Shown here in pieces: positions 34,882 through 44,238 of a stretch of DNA of 64,000 nt. Origin of the DNA: Thiorhodovibrio frisius. Its GTDB lineage: Bacteria; Pseudomonadota; Gammaproteobacteria; Chromatiales; Chromatiaceae. A program made the translations under genes and the position numbers. Within the stretch, counting starts at the first letter, position 1. Every line of letters begins with the position of its first letter. The notes beneath the pieces are model-generated. The model had not been told where the DNA came from. It did no database searches and saw only the letters and a list, made by a program, of their open reading frames with translations. The stretch covers positions 3,528,501 to 3,592,500 of the forward strand of contig NZ_CP121471.1 in NCBI RefSeq assembly GCF_033954835.1, given 5' to 3'.

Positions 34882-35496
34882 ATGTGGGACCAACGTTTTG
34901 ATCGAGAAGATTATCTCTACGGCACTCAGCCGAGTCAGTTTCTGGCGGCGCAGACTGATCGGCTTCGACCCGGCCAGCGCGCGCTGGTCGTCGCTGATGG
35001 CGAAGGGCGCCATGCTGTTTATATCGCTGAACTTGGGCTCGAGGTCAGCGCGATGGACAGCTCTGGGGTTGCCCTGTCCAAGGCGCGCAAACTGGCGGCA
35101 GCCCACGGGGTCACGGTGGATTTCCATCAGGCCGACCTGCGTGATTGGACATGGGCGCCCGCGCGCTATGATGTTGTGGTGGCAATTTTCATTCAATTCG
35201 CCGAGCCCGCACTCAGAACCGCGATCTTCGCTGGGATGCAGCGCACTCTGGCGCCGGGCGGACTGCTCTTGCTGCATGGCTTCACCCCAGCGCAGCTGGC
35301 CTATCGCAGTGGCGGCCCGCCCTGTGCCGAGCTGCTCTACACGCCAGAACTCCTGCGCGACGCCTTTGCCGAGCTTGAGATTCTGCGGCTTGAGGAATAC
35401 CAGAGTGAGTTACGTGAAGGCACCGGCCATGTCGGCCAGGCGGCATTGATCGACTTAGTGGCCCGCAAGCCACTCGCCGATGCGACGTCAGCGTAA
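34882..35496 (+). CDS. Class I SAM-dependent methyltransferase (TehB-like)
   Basis: The 204-residue protein starts MWDQRFDREDYLYGTQPSQF, then has the motif I variant ALVVADGEGRHAVYIAELGL, motif II VSAMDSSGVAL and DVVVAIFIQF, ending in a GHVGQAALIDLVARK strand. The size and YGTQPSQFL start resemble the TehB/thiopurine-type group, often tied to oxyanion (tellurite) handling. The substrate is unproven. Preceded by GGAGA. Confidence 0.88.
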   Translation: MWDQRFDREDYLYGTQPSQFLAAQTDRLRPGQRALVVADGEGRHAVYIAELGLEVSAMDSSGVALSKARKLAAAHGVTVDFHQADLRDWTWAPARYDVVVAIFIQFAEPALRTAIFAGMQRTLAPGGLLLLHGFTPAQLAYRSGGPPCAELLYTPELLRDAFAELEILRLEEYQSELREGTGHVGQAALIDLVARKPLADATSA

Positions 35497-35580
35497 GACA
35501 GACCCGAACGATTACCCTTGGGCGCGCGCCTGGTTGGCCCAAACTCGAATGAATCTCAAACCCGACACGGCGTTCTGCCA

Positions 35581-35982
35581 ATGCCCAACCAAGACACCTC
35601 CATTCAGGATTCCAACTCGCCATTACGCGTGCTCTACGATGGTGGCTGTCCGCTCTGCCGACGCGAGATCGCCCACTATCAACGCCTCAGGCCCCGCCGG
35701 CCAGTGGACTGGATCGACATTGATGGCGACCCAAGCGCGTGCGAATCGCTCGACATCACCCGCGAATCCGCCATGGCGCGGTTTCATGTGCTTGAGGGAA
35801 CGCGTATTCACACCGGCGCCGAAGCCTTTGTCGTGCTCTGGTCGGCGCTCCCGGTTTGGTCTCTGCTGGCCGCCTTGGCGCGCGGGCTGCGCTTGCTCCC
35901 TCTAATGGAACGCGGCTATGCCTGGTTTGCCCAGCGCCGCTGGAAGAAGCGTTGCCAGGATGATCGTTGCGCGGTGATTTGA
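35581..35982 (+). CDS. DUF393 (YuxK/DCC) thiol-disulfide oxidoreductase family protein
   Basis: The 133-residue protein has the family signature LYDGGCPLCRREI near 18-30, containing the DxxCxxC motif, followed by a WIDIDGD strand and a helical C-terminus. The fold is thioredoxin-like; activity in this family is poorly defined. The internal ATG at 35581 gives the usual N-terminus; the longer frame adds an unrelated leader. Confidence 0.87.
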   Translation: MPNQDTSIQDSNSPLRVLYDGGCPLCRREIAHYQRLRPRRPVDWIDIDGDPSACESLDITRESAMARFHVLEGTRIHTGAEAFVVLWSALPVWSLLAALARGLRLLPLMERGYAWFAQRRWKKRCQDDRCAVI

Positions 35983-36066
35983 TGACATCGCCCCGGCATT
36001 TGCGTCGGCTACCGCCTCTGGGTGACCCGATTCCTCCATCCTAGATGCCTACCAATTGTCCCATCA

Positions 36067-36195
36067 AAGCTGTCGGCTTTCGGCACAACCAGCGCCTTTC
36101 TGCCGCTGATCGGGCTGCTCGCGGTGTTTCTACCGGATCTGCGTCAAGCCCCGGGCAAGGGGGTCACGATGGACCGGGTTGCCGTGCGAGTATGA
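36067..36195 (+). pseudogene. Possible C-terminal fragment of a membrane transporter
   Basis: The 43-codon open stretch KLSAFGTTSAFLPLIGLLAV, then FLPDLRQAPG, resembles the last transmembrane helix and tail of an MFS carrier. There is no start codon or upstream coding sequence, so it is a remnant at best. The surrounding 35983-36320 holds nothing else. Confidence 0.3.
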
Positions 36196-36320
36196 AGCGT
36201 CAAACAACGACCGTCGCGCGATGATTTCTGACGACAACGCCTGAGCCTCGCGTCGGTCGTCATGATGCTCGTCCTTTTCCTTCTACCCCTTGCATCAAAT
36301 AGGACCGTATAAACCAGGCT

Positions 36321-37229
36321 TCACCGCCAGCCAACATCCGGATGCCAATGGGCGGCCCAAGGCTGTTCCAACCGCGCAGCCTGCATCGGAGGCTCGAGAA
36401 ACAGCCGCAGCCGGGACAGCACCGCCTTCAACTCGACAGGTTTCAGTGCATTCTTGGCCAGGAACGCCCGCCATTGGGTTTTTTTTTGGTTGTCCAAAGC
36501 AAAGGCCGTGCGCAATCCGAAAGGCACATCGGCGGGAATTGGCGTCGCGCGCCGCGCGAAGGTCGCATCAATGGCCCCAGTCAGGGTCGCGCCATCAAAC
36601 GTGCTGTGCCAAGACAGAACCCACAAGTCGAAATAGTCCTTCATGCGGCTGTTAGCGATACCCAGCACAACCAGAGCCTGCAATTTCTCGGAGACAACGG
36701 TTTCGCGCGGATAGGCTTTTAGCCGTGGAGATGGCAAGTCTTTGAGCAAACAAGGGTAGTCGAGGGTCTCCGGTCCAGGCGTGACCGCATCGCCGAACCC
36801 CAGATCGATCTGCACCGGACATCGGGCGTTGGCGAGACGTCCGCTCAAGGTCACGCGCAGCCCCCCATAGTTGGCTGCTTTGCGGATTGCCTGTACGCGA
36901 ACCGTCTCGGGTTGAAAGTGCATGCCGTCCTCGGGCACGGCGACCGCGCTGCACAGTTCCCGAAAGATGCGTTCCGCAATCAAGGGTTCCGCGGAGCCAA
37001 AACCGAGCAGATCAATGTCCCGTGTCGGGCGATGGGGAATGTCGAACCAGAGGTCAAATAGCAGGGCGCCCTTGAGCAAGAAACGCTCGGCGTATCTGGA
37101 CTGACCCAAACGGTAGAGCAACCGTTCGAGGGCATAACGAGTCAACACAAAATTGAAGTCTTGCCCGTTCGCCTTGGCAATAGTCAGCAGCCTGGCTCGC
37201 ACGGATGCACCGACATCAGGACCATTCAT
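36321..37229 (-). CDS. AbiEii-type toxin, nucleotidyltransferase
   Basis: The 302-residue protein has LKGALLFDLWF near 50 and RPTRDIDLLGF near 67, the nucleotidyltransferase GS...DxD-like core of AbiEii/MNT toxins. A C-terminal KDYFDLWVLS segment is also typical. The start at 37229 overlaps the antitoxin stop by ATGA. In the type IV AbiE system the toxin modifies an RNA target (tRNA in studied cases) and gives phage abortive infection. Placement beside the tra genes also fits stabilisation of the element. Confidence 0.87.
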   Translation of the reverse strand: MNGPDVGASVRARLLTIAKANGQDFNFVLTRYALERLLYRLGQSRYAERFLLKGALLFDLWFDIPHRPTRDIDLLGFGSAEPLIAERIFRELCSAVAVPEDGMHFQPETVRVQAIRKAANYGGLRVTLSGRLANARCPVQIDLGFGDAVTPGPETLDYPCLLKDLPSPRLKAYPRETVVSEKLQALVVLGIANSRMKDYFDLWVLSWHSTFDGATLTGAIDATFARRATPIPADVPFGLRTAFALDNQKKTQWRAFLAKNALKPVELKAVLSRLRLFLEPPMQAARLEQPWAAHWHPDVGWR

Positions 37230-37837
37230 GCGAGACTGTCCAGATAGGGCCGGATGACCTTGCCCACCCGATTCATCTCGGCGAAGCGCCACAATGCATC
37301 GATGCTAACCCGACGGGGTCCACCATCCTGGCCGAGCGCCTCCTTCAGTGCTTCCAGGGCGACATCGAGGCCGATCTTGTTGCGGTATTTGAAACAGTCC
37401 GCCACGGTTCGCGCAAGATTGGTCACTCGCACCCTGACCCTGTCGATCTCGTGCTGATCGACGCCCTCGGTCATTCCTGCCTCGGAAAACCGCACGACGC
37501 GCAGCGGTGGATACGACAGGGCGGGTGCATGGGCCTTGCCGGGAATGGCCAGCCACACCTCGAACGGATTCTGGGTTGTCAGTTCATGGAAGCGCAGTGC
37601 CGAGAGCAGGCATATCACGGCATGGGGGGAACGGCGCGCCACTTCGGCCAAGGCCGCATGTTCCGATACCGGCCGCTCAGGTAAGGCATAAAGCCCCCGT
37701 CCAACACGCGCGAGTCGACCCTGGCGCACAAGTCGCGTCAGAGACACCCGCGGCAGACCCTGGGCATCCAGATCAATCGGACGGAGAAGACCCTGCTGTC
37801 GGGTGAGCGCGAGAATGGCGTCTTGGGATGCGGACAT
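37226..37837 (-). CDS. AbiEi-type antitoxin and autoregulator
   Basis: The 203-residue protein has a winged-helix N-terminus (GLLRPIDLDAQGLPRVSLTR, then GRLARVGRGLYALPE) and the AbiEi C-terminal domain (SPHAVICLLSALRFHELTTQ, RVRVTNLARTVADCFKYRNK). In the family it binds inverted repeats in its own promoter and silences the operon. It precedes the toxin with a 4-bp overlap, as in known abiE operons. Confidence 0.88.
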   Translation of the reverse strand: MSASQDAILALTRQQGLLRPIDLDAQGLPRVSLTRLVRQGRLARVGRGLYALPERPVSEHAALAEVARRSPHAVICLLSALRFHELTTQNPFEVWLAIPGKAHAPALSYPPLRVVRFSEAGMTEGVDQHEIDRVRVRVTNLARTVADCFKYRNKIGLDVALEALKEALGQDGGPRRVSIDALWRFAEMNRVGKVIRPYLDSLA

Positions 37838-37980
37838 ACAGCGGGAGTTTCATTATTTCGGTAATCGCTATTATTATCCGTGTTTTTGGAACGCACCGCC
37901 ATCTTTTCCGCGTGCCTGTGAGTACTTTGGTTGCGGAATCAGGTTTCCCAGTTTTGCGCGTCATTGCAGCGGCGCGCGCA

Positions 37981-38373
37981 TCAGGGCCGTCGGCTGCCAG
38001 CACAACCATCGCCTTCCTCAACATCGAGCCAGCGTCTCAGCTGATTGATCCGGTCTTGGGTCAGTCGCGCCTGCTCGCCGCAGACACACATCGGGTAGAT
38101 GCTGCCATAGCTGATTTGTTTGTTTTCATCAGGGTATAGCGCCTCCAACTCGGCATCGCGAAAGGCAATCCAGGCGCGCTGGGAGCGCTTGAGCTTGTCC
38201 AGAAAATCGTTGTCGCCCTGATAGCGCTGGCGGATTTGCTGGTAGACGCGATTGAGTGTCTGGTCGGCTTGTTCAAACTCGCCACAGGCGGTCTGGTTCA
38301 GGTCGGCCTGCGTCTGTGCTCCGCTCGCGGCGGGAACCAGAACAAGGATCATGAGAGCGGTGAACAGGCGCAT
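37981..38373 (-). CDS. LprI/DUF1311-family periplasmic protein
   Basis: The 130-residue protein has a clear signal peptide (MRLFTALMILVLVPAASGAQ). The mature part carries the DUF1311 pattern AWIAFRDAELEALYP with Cys residues for disulfides. Relatives include lysozyme-inhibitor LprI-like proteins. AGGAG lies 9 nt upstream of the start. On an element whose TraG has a lysozyme-like domain, an envelope or immunity role is a tempting but unproven idea. Confidence 0.8.
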   Translation of the reverse strand: MRLFTALMILVLVPAASGAQTQADLNQTACGEFEQADQTLNRVYQQIRQRYQGDNDFLDKLKRSQRAWIAFRDAELEALYPDENKQISYGSIYPMCVCGEQARLTQDRINQLRRWLDVEEGDGCAGSRRP

Positions 38374-38395
38374 CTTGTCAGTCTCCTGGGTAACC

Positions 38396-38959
38396 TCAAG
38401 GGTGGATTTGGCCGGTCAGCGTCGCGCGGTGCAGGCAGCGGTACTCAGCCCCCGTGGGCTTGAGCGTGCTGGCAAAGAGCGCGAGCTGATCGATCGTCAT
38501 GGTTTGCGATGTCCAGTCGGCAAATGGGGCGGTCCAATGCCGCGCGTCCAGCGGTAATCGCGTCCGTGCCAGCGTGAGATGCGGATGATAGGCCCGGCGC
38601 TCCCGCGGAAACCCGAGAGATTGCAATTTCCCGCTTAACCGTTGCTGTAGAGCGATCAATCGCTGGGTCTCGCCATCCAGGCCGACCCAGAGCACGCGAC
38701 AGTGGCGCAGACTCGGGAAACCGCCGATCCCCTTGGCGACCAGGGTGATTGGAGGAATGCTGGTCACAGCCGCCCTGATGGTATCACCCAGGCTGGGAAG
38801 CTGTTGTGAGCCGACCTCACCCAGGAATTTCAGCGTCAAATGCATGTTGCCGGGCGGCACCCAGCGCGCTTTGAGCCCCGCGGACTGCAAGGACCGTCGC
38901 AAGACCTGCAAATCCTCGATCAGAAATCCTGGGAGTGGCGCGGCGACAAACAGGCGCAT
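38396..38959 (-). CDS. thpR: RNA 2',3'-cyclic phosphodiesterase (ThpR/LigT family)
   Basis: The protein has 187 residues from MRLFVAAPLPG; an upstream ATG at 38983 adds eight residues. The two 2H motifs, HLTLKFLG near 40 and HLTLART near 127, carry the catalytic His-x-Thr pairs. The family opens 2',3'-cyclic phosphates and can ligate tRNA halves in vitro. It is 39 bp from the DUF4400 gene and may be co-transcribed with the traI-traD block. Confidence 0.92.
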   Translation of the reverse strand: MRLFVAAPLPGFLIEDLQVLRRSLQSAGLKARWVPPGNMHLTLKFLGEVGSQQLPSLGDTIRAAVTSIPPITLVAKGIGGFPSLRHCRVLWVGLDGETQRLIALQQRLSGKLQSLGFPRERRAYHPHLTLARTRLPLDARHWTAPFADWTSQTMTIDQLALFASTLKPTGAEYRCLHRATLTGQIHP

Positions 38960-38998
38960 GGATTGGATTCTTGCATGGTTCATATGGCCTGACGATAG

Positions 38999-39661
38999 TT
39001 AAAGACGTTTCTGTGTCTGCGTCACCATGGCCCCCACCGCAACCGCGATGCTGATGGCGACCATGGGGACCACCACGACCGGAATCGGCACCGGAAGCAA
39101 CAGGCACAGAGAGACAGCCACCCCCATCCATAGCAGCGCTCCCACCGCCAGCCGATGCGCAAGCGGGCTGGGATAGTCAAACCCGGATTGGCGGATGCGC
39201 CGGCGTAGCAGTCCGTCCAGAATACCCCCAACCAGGGCGAAGGCGAGAAAGGGCCACCAGGCGAGCAGCAGGACAATGCGCTGCACGGCGATGTCCAGCG
39301 ACTGCCAGATCACATCGAGGCGGTCTTGGATCAAAGGCCAGACCGGGCTCTCGGCAAGCTTGCCCAGTTCCGGAGCGCGCTCGACGCTGACGTCATCGGG
39401 TATGAGCAGATCATAGCTCCCGGCCATCAGTCCCGAGCGGACAAAGAGTCGTTCGGACCAGGCTTCTGATTGCTCGAAGATCGCTTGGGCGGTCCTGGCA
39501 CCGAGGGTTTGCTCCATCCATTCGGCTTCCTGTTTCTGAACCCGGCTCGACCACTCGGTCGGCACCAGTGCAGAGAGCAGGATAAATTCCATGACGAAGA
39601 GGATGACCGCGACTGTGATGCCCCACAGCCAGCCCGAGCGGGCTTCGCGTTCACTGGCCAT
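38999..39661 (-). CDS. DUF4400 conjugation-associated membrane protein
   Basis: The 220-residue protein has an N-terminal transmembrane helix (LWGITVAVILFVMEFILLSA), a soluble middle region and three more hydrophobic segments toward the C-terminus. It follows traD with an 11-bp overlap, the same place as the TraD-linked DUF4400 protein of SXT/R391 ICEs. Probably an inner-membrane partner of the coupling protein. Confidence 0.82.
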   Translation of the reverse strand: MASEREARSGWLWGITVAVILFVMEFILLSALVPTEWSSRVQKQEAEWMEQTLGARTAQAIFEQSEAWSERLFVRSGLMAGSYDLLIPDDVSVERAPELGKLAESPVWPLIQDRLDVIWQSLDIAVQRIVLLLAWWPFLAFALVGGILDGLLRRRIRQSGFDYPSPLAHRLAVGALLWMGVAVSLCLLLPVPIPVVVVPMVAISIAVAVGAMVTQTQKRL

Positions 39662-41531
39662 GGGCTTGACTGTTCATCGCTGGCTGGGAGATCAGTTCAG
39701 TGCCAGCCCCAGACTCAGCGTTGTCTTCAATCCCGCCGGCGACCAAAATCGGCAACCGGCCCTTGATGATCCGCCCACCAGCGAGCCGACCGATGTATTC
39801 CAGATTCGGCAAGTGCCCGAGCAGCGCCGGCGGCAGCAGGTCGCCCTCCTCCTCGATCAGGCGCTCCCCGGCATTGCCGCTGAACAGCAACGGATTGTCC
39901 GACTGGGTGCTGCTCGCCTGGGTGCGCATGATGGTCTTGAGCCGGATCTTCGGCAGGCTGTCGGTGATGTAGGTCTGGGTCTCGGCATCGAGGACTCTGA
40001 GCGCGATGAGGTTGTTCAGATTCGCCAGCACCTGGGTGGCCTTGTCGCGGCTGCCGGTGCGCGCGGCGAAGTCGGCGAAGCTCTGGGTGGCGACCGTGAC
40101 CCGCAGCCCCGCGCCACGACCTTTGTTGAGTAATTGCACAAAGGGATCATTCATCACCTCGGCGGCCTCGTCGATGAAGACGCTAACGGAGTGATTCTTG
40201 ACCCCGTAGTTGTAGCGATCCCCGGCCATGGAGGTTAGCTCAGCGATCAGGAGTGATCCGATGGCGCTGCCGACCATGCCGTCGGACAGCGAATCCAGAC
40301 CGATGTAGGCGACCGAGCGATCATTGATCAGGTCCGTCATGCGCATCAGACTGCGGGAATCCCGGTCGCTGTCCGGGTCGGGCGACAACAGCGGTCCCAG
40401 TTCGCCCGAGGTCAGCATGACCAGCACGGGCATCAGGCTCGCGACCATCTTGGAGAAATGCACCCGCTCATGCTCGTGCATGTTGACCAGGCCGTCGATG
40501 ACCGAGGATGGATACTGCGAGGCGACACGCTGGCGGTAGTGGCGGATCAGGGCCATCACCCTGCCCTGCCCGTCTCGGGCTTTACTGAGAATGGCGTCGG
40601 CATCGAAGCGCCGGTCCGCTTGGGTGCAATAGGTCACCAAGGCGCGTTCGACCAAGGCATCGACCCCACCTTCGAGGTAATGGCGGAGTTTCAGCAGATT
40701 CGGCCGCTCGGCGACCAGCAGCAGCCCGGCGATGATATGACTCATGGCCATCTGGCCGAAGGCTTTGAAGGGATCGGCGCCGGTCTCGGACGGCACCAGC
40801 GCGGCGATGCGGCTGGCGAGTTCGGTATGGCGCCCGAAGGTCGCCATCGGATCAATGCGGCAGGAGTGCTCCGGATAGGCGGGATGAAAGGCGGAGAAGG
40901 ATTCTGGTCTTCCAGCCAGCGCACATGCCCGGCGCGCATTGTCGCGGAGTTCCCGGTCGCCCTTGGGATCGATGATCAGCACGGCTTCACCGCGCAAGAC
41001 CGCCTGGGTAACCAGCAAATCGAACAGCCGGGTTTTTCCCGCACCCGTAGTGCCAACCACCAGCAAATGGCCTTCCATGGTGGACAGGGGAACCGCCAGG
41101 TCTTTCTCCCTTGGCGCCAAGCCATGCAGCCAATGGGCGCCGACGGCGGTGAGGGACACCTCGGCGAGGCGCGAGGGGCCGACCCGCAGCAGATCATGCG
41201 CGAGTTGGGCCTGGTCGCGTTCCCACTCGAAGCCTTTGCCCAGCCACAGCTGGCCTTTGACGCGGTGCATGGTCTTGGCCAGTTCCTCGGCGGTGACAAA
41301 GGCCAAGGGTCGGCCATTCAGCGCCCGGCGAGCCGTGCGCATTCTGAGCGCTCCCGGCAGCCAGGTCAGCGCCATGACGAGCGCACCGAGCGAGAAGGCA
41401 TGAAAGGCTGGGGTATGCAGTCGCCAATGCGGCGCGCTGGCAAAGGAGAAAGCCGCCAGCAGCAGCCAGACGGCGACGGCGATGGCCTCATAGTTCGCCC
41501 GCCAGGGGTTGGTGTAGCGATCCATGCTCAT
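39651..41531 (-). CDS. traD: Type IV coupling protein TraD
   Basis: The 626-residue protein has two N-terminal membrane segments (about 15-32, 43-60), Walker A VGTTGAGKT near 159-167 and Walker B VFIDEAAEV near 450. It is the VirD4-like ATPase that brings the relaxase-DNA complex to the T4SS. The start overlaps the traI stop (TGATG). The SXT-type order traI-traD-DUF4400 is preserved. Confidence 0.93.
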   Translation of the reverse strand: MSMDRYTNPWRANYEAIAVAVWLLLAAFSFASAPHWRLHTPAFHAFSLGALVMALTWLPGALRMRTARRALNGRPLAFVTAEELAKTMHRVKGQLWLGKGFEWERDQAQLAHDLLRVGPSRLAEVSLTAVGAHWLHGLAPREKDLAVPLSTMEGHLLVVGTTGAGKTRLFDLLVTQAVLRGEAVLIIDPKGDRELRDNARRACALAGRPESFSAFHPAYPEHSCRIDPMATFGRHTELASRIAALVPSETGADPFKAFGQMAMSHIIAGLLLVAERPNLLKLRHYLEGGVDALVERALVTYCTQADRRFDADAILSKARDGQGRVMALIRHYRQRVASQYPSSVIDGLVNMHEHERVHFSKMVASLMPVLVMLTSGELGPLLSPDPDSDRDSRSLMRMTDLINDRSVAYIGLDSLSDGMVGSAIGSLLIAELTSMAGDRYNYGVKNHSVSVFIDEAAEVMNDPFVQLLNKGRGAGLRVTVATQSFADFAARTGSRDKATQVLANLNNLIALRVLDAETQTYITDSLPKIRLKTIMRTQASSTQSDNPLLFSGNAGERLIEEEGDLLPPALLGHLPNLEYIGRLAGGRIIKGRLPILVAGGIEDNAESGAGTELISQPAMNSQAHGQ

Positions 41532-43597
41532 CAGATCGTCACAACCAGGCGGCGCTGATTGTCCTCGCGCACGCGCGGGTCGTTCAGCAACCGGGTACGC
41601 AGGCGAAACACCCCGAGGTGATGCTGTCGGGCAAGCGCCTTGAGCTGGCGTTGTTCGAGGACGCAGGAGTGGGAACCATCACCGCCGCCGTGCTGGATGG
41701 CCAGCTCGCGCAGAATGATTTCAATCAGGCGCGGATCGTCGGGATCGTCGCTGGGCCATTGCGAACTGACGGGGGCGGTTTGAGCCGGTTGCGGAATCTT
41801 CGCCTCGGGTGCTGGCTGATTGGCCTGCATCTCACCGAGAACCAAGCGCAGCTGATCCGAGAGCTGGGCATTGAGCGCCAACCAACGCTGGCCAGCATGA
41901 TCGCGCACCCGGCGCATTGGCGTTTGCGGGTCGGGCTCTAACCAGCCGTCCTCGCTCAAGGCTTGCGCGGCTTCGGGTGCGGACCAGCCGGCGGTCTCGA
42001 ACCAGTCGGGGTAGCGCAGCCACAGGAGGTCATCGCGCCAGATGGCGCCGGTGTCGATATCCCTGTCCAGGGAGTCGATGGCCGAGAGCAGACGTGCGCT
42101 GCTGGCGGAGGACTCGGTGAGCCAATGACGGGCTTTTGGGATAAAGGCAGAGGACGGGTCTGCCGGGGAATCGGGGAACGTTCCGACAGGGTTCACCGTT
42201 ACCATTGCCGCTGCTGCGTTTGGTGCAACCGGCTTGGGCCTGGACTCAAGCTGGCCGGCTACCGCATCCTGGGATATCCCCACCGGTTCAGACGGTCGCT
42301 GAGGCTCAGATCGCACCGGCTTCGCAACCTCCGGCGCCGACCACAACTCCACTGTCCCCGGCGCGCCAAAGGGAAACAGCACCCCTGGGTCATTCAGTCG
42401 CAGCATGGCCAGCTCGACCGGCTTTTCGTTCCCGCCTGACAAGATCGCTGGCGCCATCCGCCAGGTCGGATGCTGACCGAGCGCATCGAGCCTTGGAATC
42501 GCCAAACCGCGTTCCAACAGCACTTCAGCCATGGTATCAGGATCACGCGGAATACCCGGCACCCGGTCCTTGGCCAGCAGTTCGCTCATGTCCTTGGCCG
42601 CCGCCGGCCAGACCAGATGTAACCCGAGATCCGCGAACAGCCACACCCGCGCGCCGGGGACATTGACCGTCCAGCGTCCGTCATGCAGCAGCCGGCGCAT
42701 GGCATCGATCAGGTAGCGATCCACGGGCACGCCAACGGCGGTGTCGATGGATTCGATGCGATGCTCGCGCAGATCCTGTTCGACGCTGACCCGGTCGGCC
42801 TTGCGCACCAGTTCAACCAGCGGACTGCTGTGCGGCACGCCAGTGATGGCGGCTAGAAAGCCGCTGTAGAGGTTTGGGTCCGGATGCGACAGCCAGCGTT
42901 CGACCCGGGCGGGCAGAATGCGTTTGAGAGCAATCAAGTTGAACGCCTCATGCCCGCCCTGAGCGCGTTGCTCGCGCCAATGCAGGAAGTAGCGATCCAG
43001 GCCCCGTTGTTTGGCCCAGTCATCCAGGTCTTGGTCAATCGGCGACCAGGAGGAACGACCGTCGCGGTCGGTGGCGGTGACATCGTGAATCACCTTGCCG
43101 GCATCATGCAGCAGACCACCCAGGGCCGCGGCAACTCGCAGCCTGGGTTCGAGCTGGCGGCGTTCGACGCGCGGGCGATCCAGGCCGATCATCACGCCTT
43201 TGCTGGATCGGGTGGCATAAAAAGCGGCTTCGAGCCCATGGCGGTAGAGTCCGCCGGCACCCCGGTGATGGTGCGCCTCGCTGGCCGGGATCAGATGCAC
43301 GAAGGCCGCGTAGCGTTCGATCACCGGGACCATGTAGGACGCCCAGCGATTGGTGCCGTCATCATCATCGCCCAGCATCAGTTCCTTGCGCAGGCGCGCG
43401 ATCAGCTCGGACTGGGTGGCCATCAGCTGCGGCAGGGTTGGCAGCGGCAGTCCCTTGACGAAGGGCGGATAGCGGGGAATCTCCTCGTCGCTGAACGATG
43501 GCGATGGCTTTGCCGCCGTAATGGTCGTTGTTGGCGGTCTGGTCGCGGTCTGCTCCTCGCCACCCGCGCCCAGCCAGCGTGACATCCAGCCACTCAT
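41531..43597 (-). CDS. traI: MobH-family relaxase TraI
   Basis: The 688-residue protein has the TraI_2 domain with HHHRGAGGLYRHGLE at 109-123 and LLHDAGK at 162-168, the His/Asp cluster typical of MobH relaxases. A Pro-rich linker leads to a C-terminal TraI_2_C-like winged domain (about 500-688). MobH relaxases nick oriT of large ICEs and plasmids (SXT, R27). It overlaps both neighbours, so the block is one operon. The oriT itself was not found. Confidence 0.92.
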   Translation of the reverse strand: MSGWMSRWLGAGGEEQTATRPPTTTITAAKPSPSFSDEEIPRYPPFVKGLPLPTLPQLMATQSELIARLRKELMLGDDDDGTNRWASYMVPVIERYAAFVHLIPASEAHHHRGAGGLYRHGLEAAFYATRSSKGVMIGLDRPRVERRQLEPRLRVAAALGGLLHDAGKVIHDVTATDRDGRSSWSPIDQDLDDWAKQRGLDRYFLHWREQRAQGGHEAFNLIALKRILPARVERWLSHPDPNLYSGFLAAITGVPHSSPLVELVRKADRVSVEQDLREHRIESIDTAVGVPVDRYLIDAMRRLLHDGRWTVNVPGARVWLFADLGLHLVWPAAAKDMSELLAKDRVPGIPRDPDTMAEVLLERGLAIPRLDALGQHPTWRMAPAILSGGNEKPVELAMLRLNDPGVLFPFGAPGTVELWSAPEVAKPVRSEPQRPSEPVGISQDAVAGQLESRPKPVAPNAAAAMVTVNPVGTFPDSPADPSSAFIPKARHWLTESSASSARLLSAIDSLDRDIDTGAIWRDDLLWLRYPDWFETAGWSAPEAAQALSEDGWLEPDPQTPMRRVRDHAGQRWLALNAQLSDQLRLVLGEMQANQPAPEAKIPQPAQTAPVSSQWPSDDPDDPRLIEIILRELAIQHGGGDGSHSCVLEQRQLKALARQHHLGVFRLRTRLLNDPRVREDNQRRLVVTI

Positions 43598-44238
43598 GAT
43601 GCGCGGCCCTCCCGGATCGTCTCATCATCGCAATCCGTCTCGGCGCTCGGCAGGGGCTGGGCGAGCAGGGTCTGGAGTTCCTGTAGTCGCCGCTCCAGGT
43701 CTTTGATCAGGCGCAGGCGTTCGCGGATGGCACCGAGCGGACGTTCGGCGTCCAGGGCGATATGCCGCTCCCACGGAACCGCGCGGTGGAAGGCCGGGCG
43801 GTTGTAGCGGTCCCCTCGTCCGCGCGGCAGATACTGGGTACGACCGGGACGTTCGACCAGAAACCATTCCAGGGTGAAGCTGCCGCCTGGTCGGCGCGGC
43901 GAGCGCATCCGCACCCCAAGCCGGGAGCAACCCGCGCGGGCACCCTGACGTTTGCGCTCGGCCCGCAGGCGCAGCATAGTGCTGACCTCCTCGATCTCGG
44001 CATGAATGCGCAGAGCGTCTTGTTCCTGGTCTAACCATTCGGCCATGACGCGCATGGCCTGACGGGATAGCGGCTCATGATCTCCGGACGCAGGGTCCGC
44101 GACAGCGCGCGAATTCGCGTAACTGGCCCACCCCTTACCGTGGTGCCCCCGAGTTTCGGGGTCACCTGAGAATTCAGGGCGGTTTTTGGGGCTCTCAGCG
44201 GCCTTGGTCATCTGGGCATCGGGTCGGGTGAAGGTCAT
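43594..44238 (-). CDS. Hypothetical protein upstream of traI
   Basis: The 214-residue hydrophilic protein has helical N- and C-terminal parts (MAEWLDQEQDALRIHAEIEE; RERLRLIKDLERRLQELQTL, probably coiled coil) around a basic middle (TLEWFLVERPGRTQYLPRGR). It overlaps traI by ATGA, so it may be a relaxase accessory DNA-binding protein. No family is recognised. Confidence 0.65.
   Translation of the reverse strand: MTFTRPDAQMTKAAESPKNRPEFSGDPETRGHHGKGWASYANSRAVADPASGDHEPLSRQAMRVMAEWLDQEQDALRIHAEIEEVSTMLRLRAERKRQGARAGCSRLGVRMRSPRRPGGSFTLEWFLVERPGRTQYLPRGRGDRYNRPAFHRAVPWERHIALDAERPLGAIRERLRLIKDLERRLQELQTLLAQPLPSAETDCDDETIREGRAS

Noticed and set aside
40458-41558. 366-residue plus-strand frame across traD
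   Set aside because: Antisense of traD, which has clear Walker motifs and operon overlaps.
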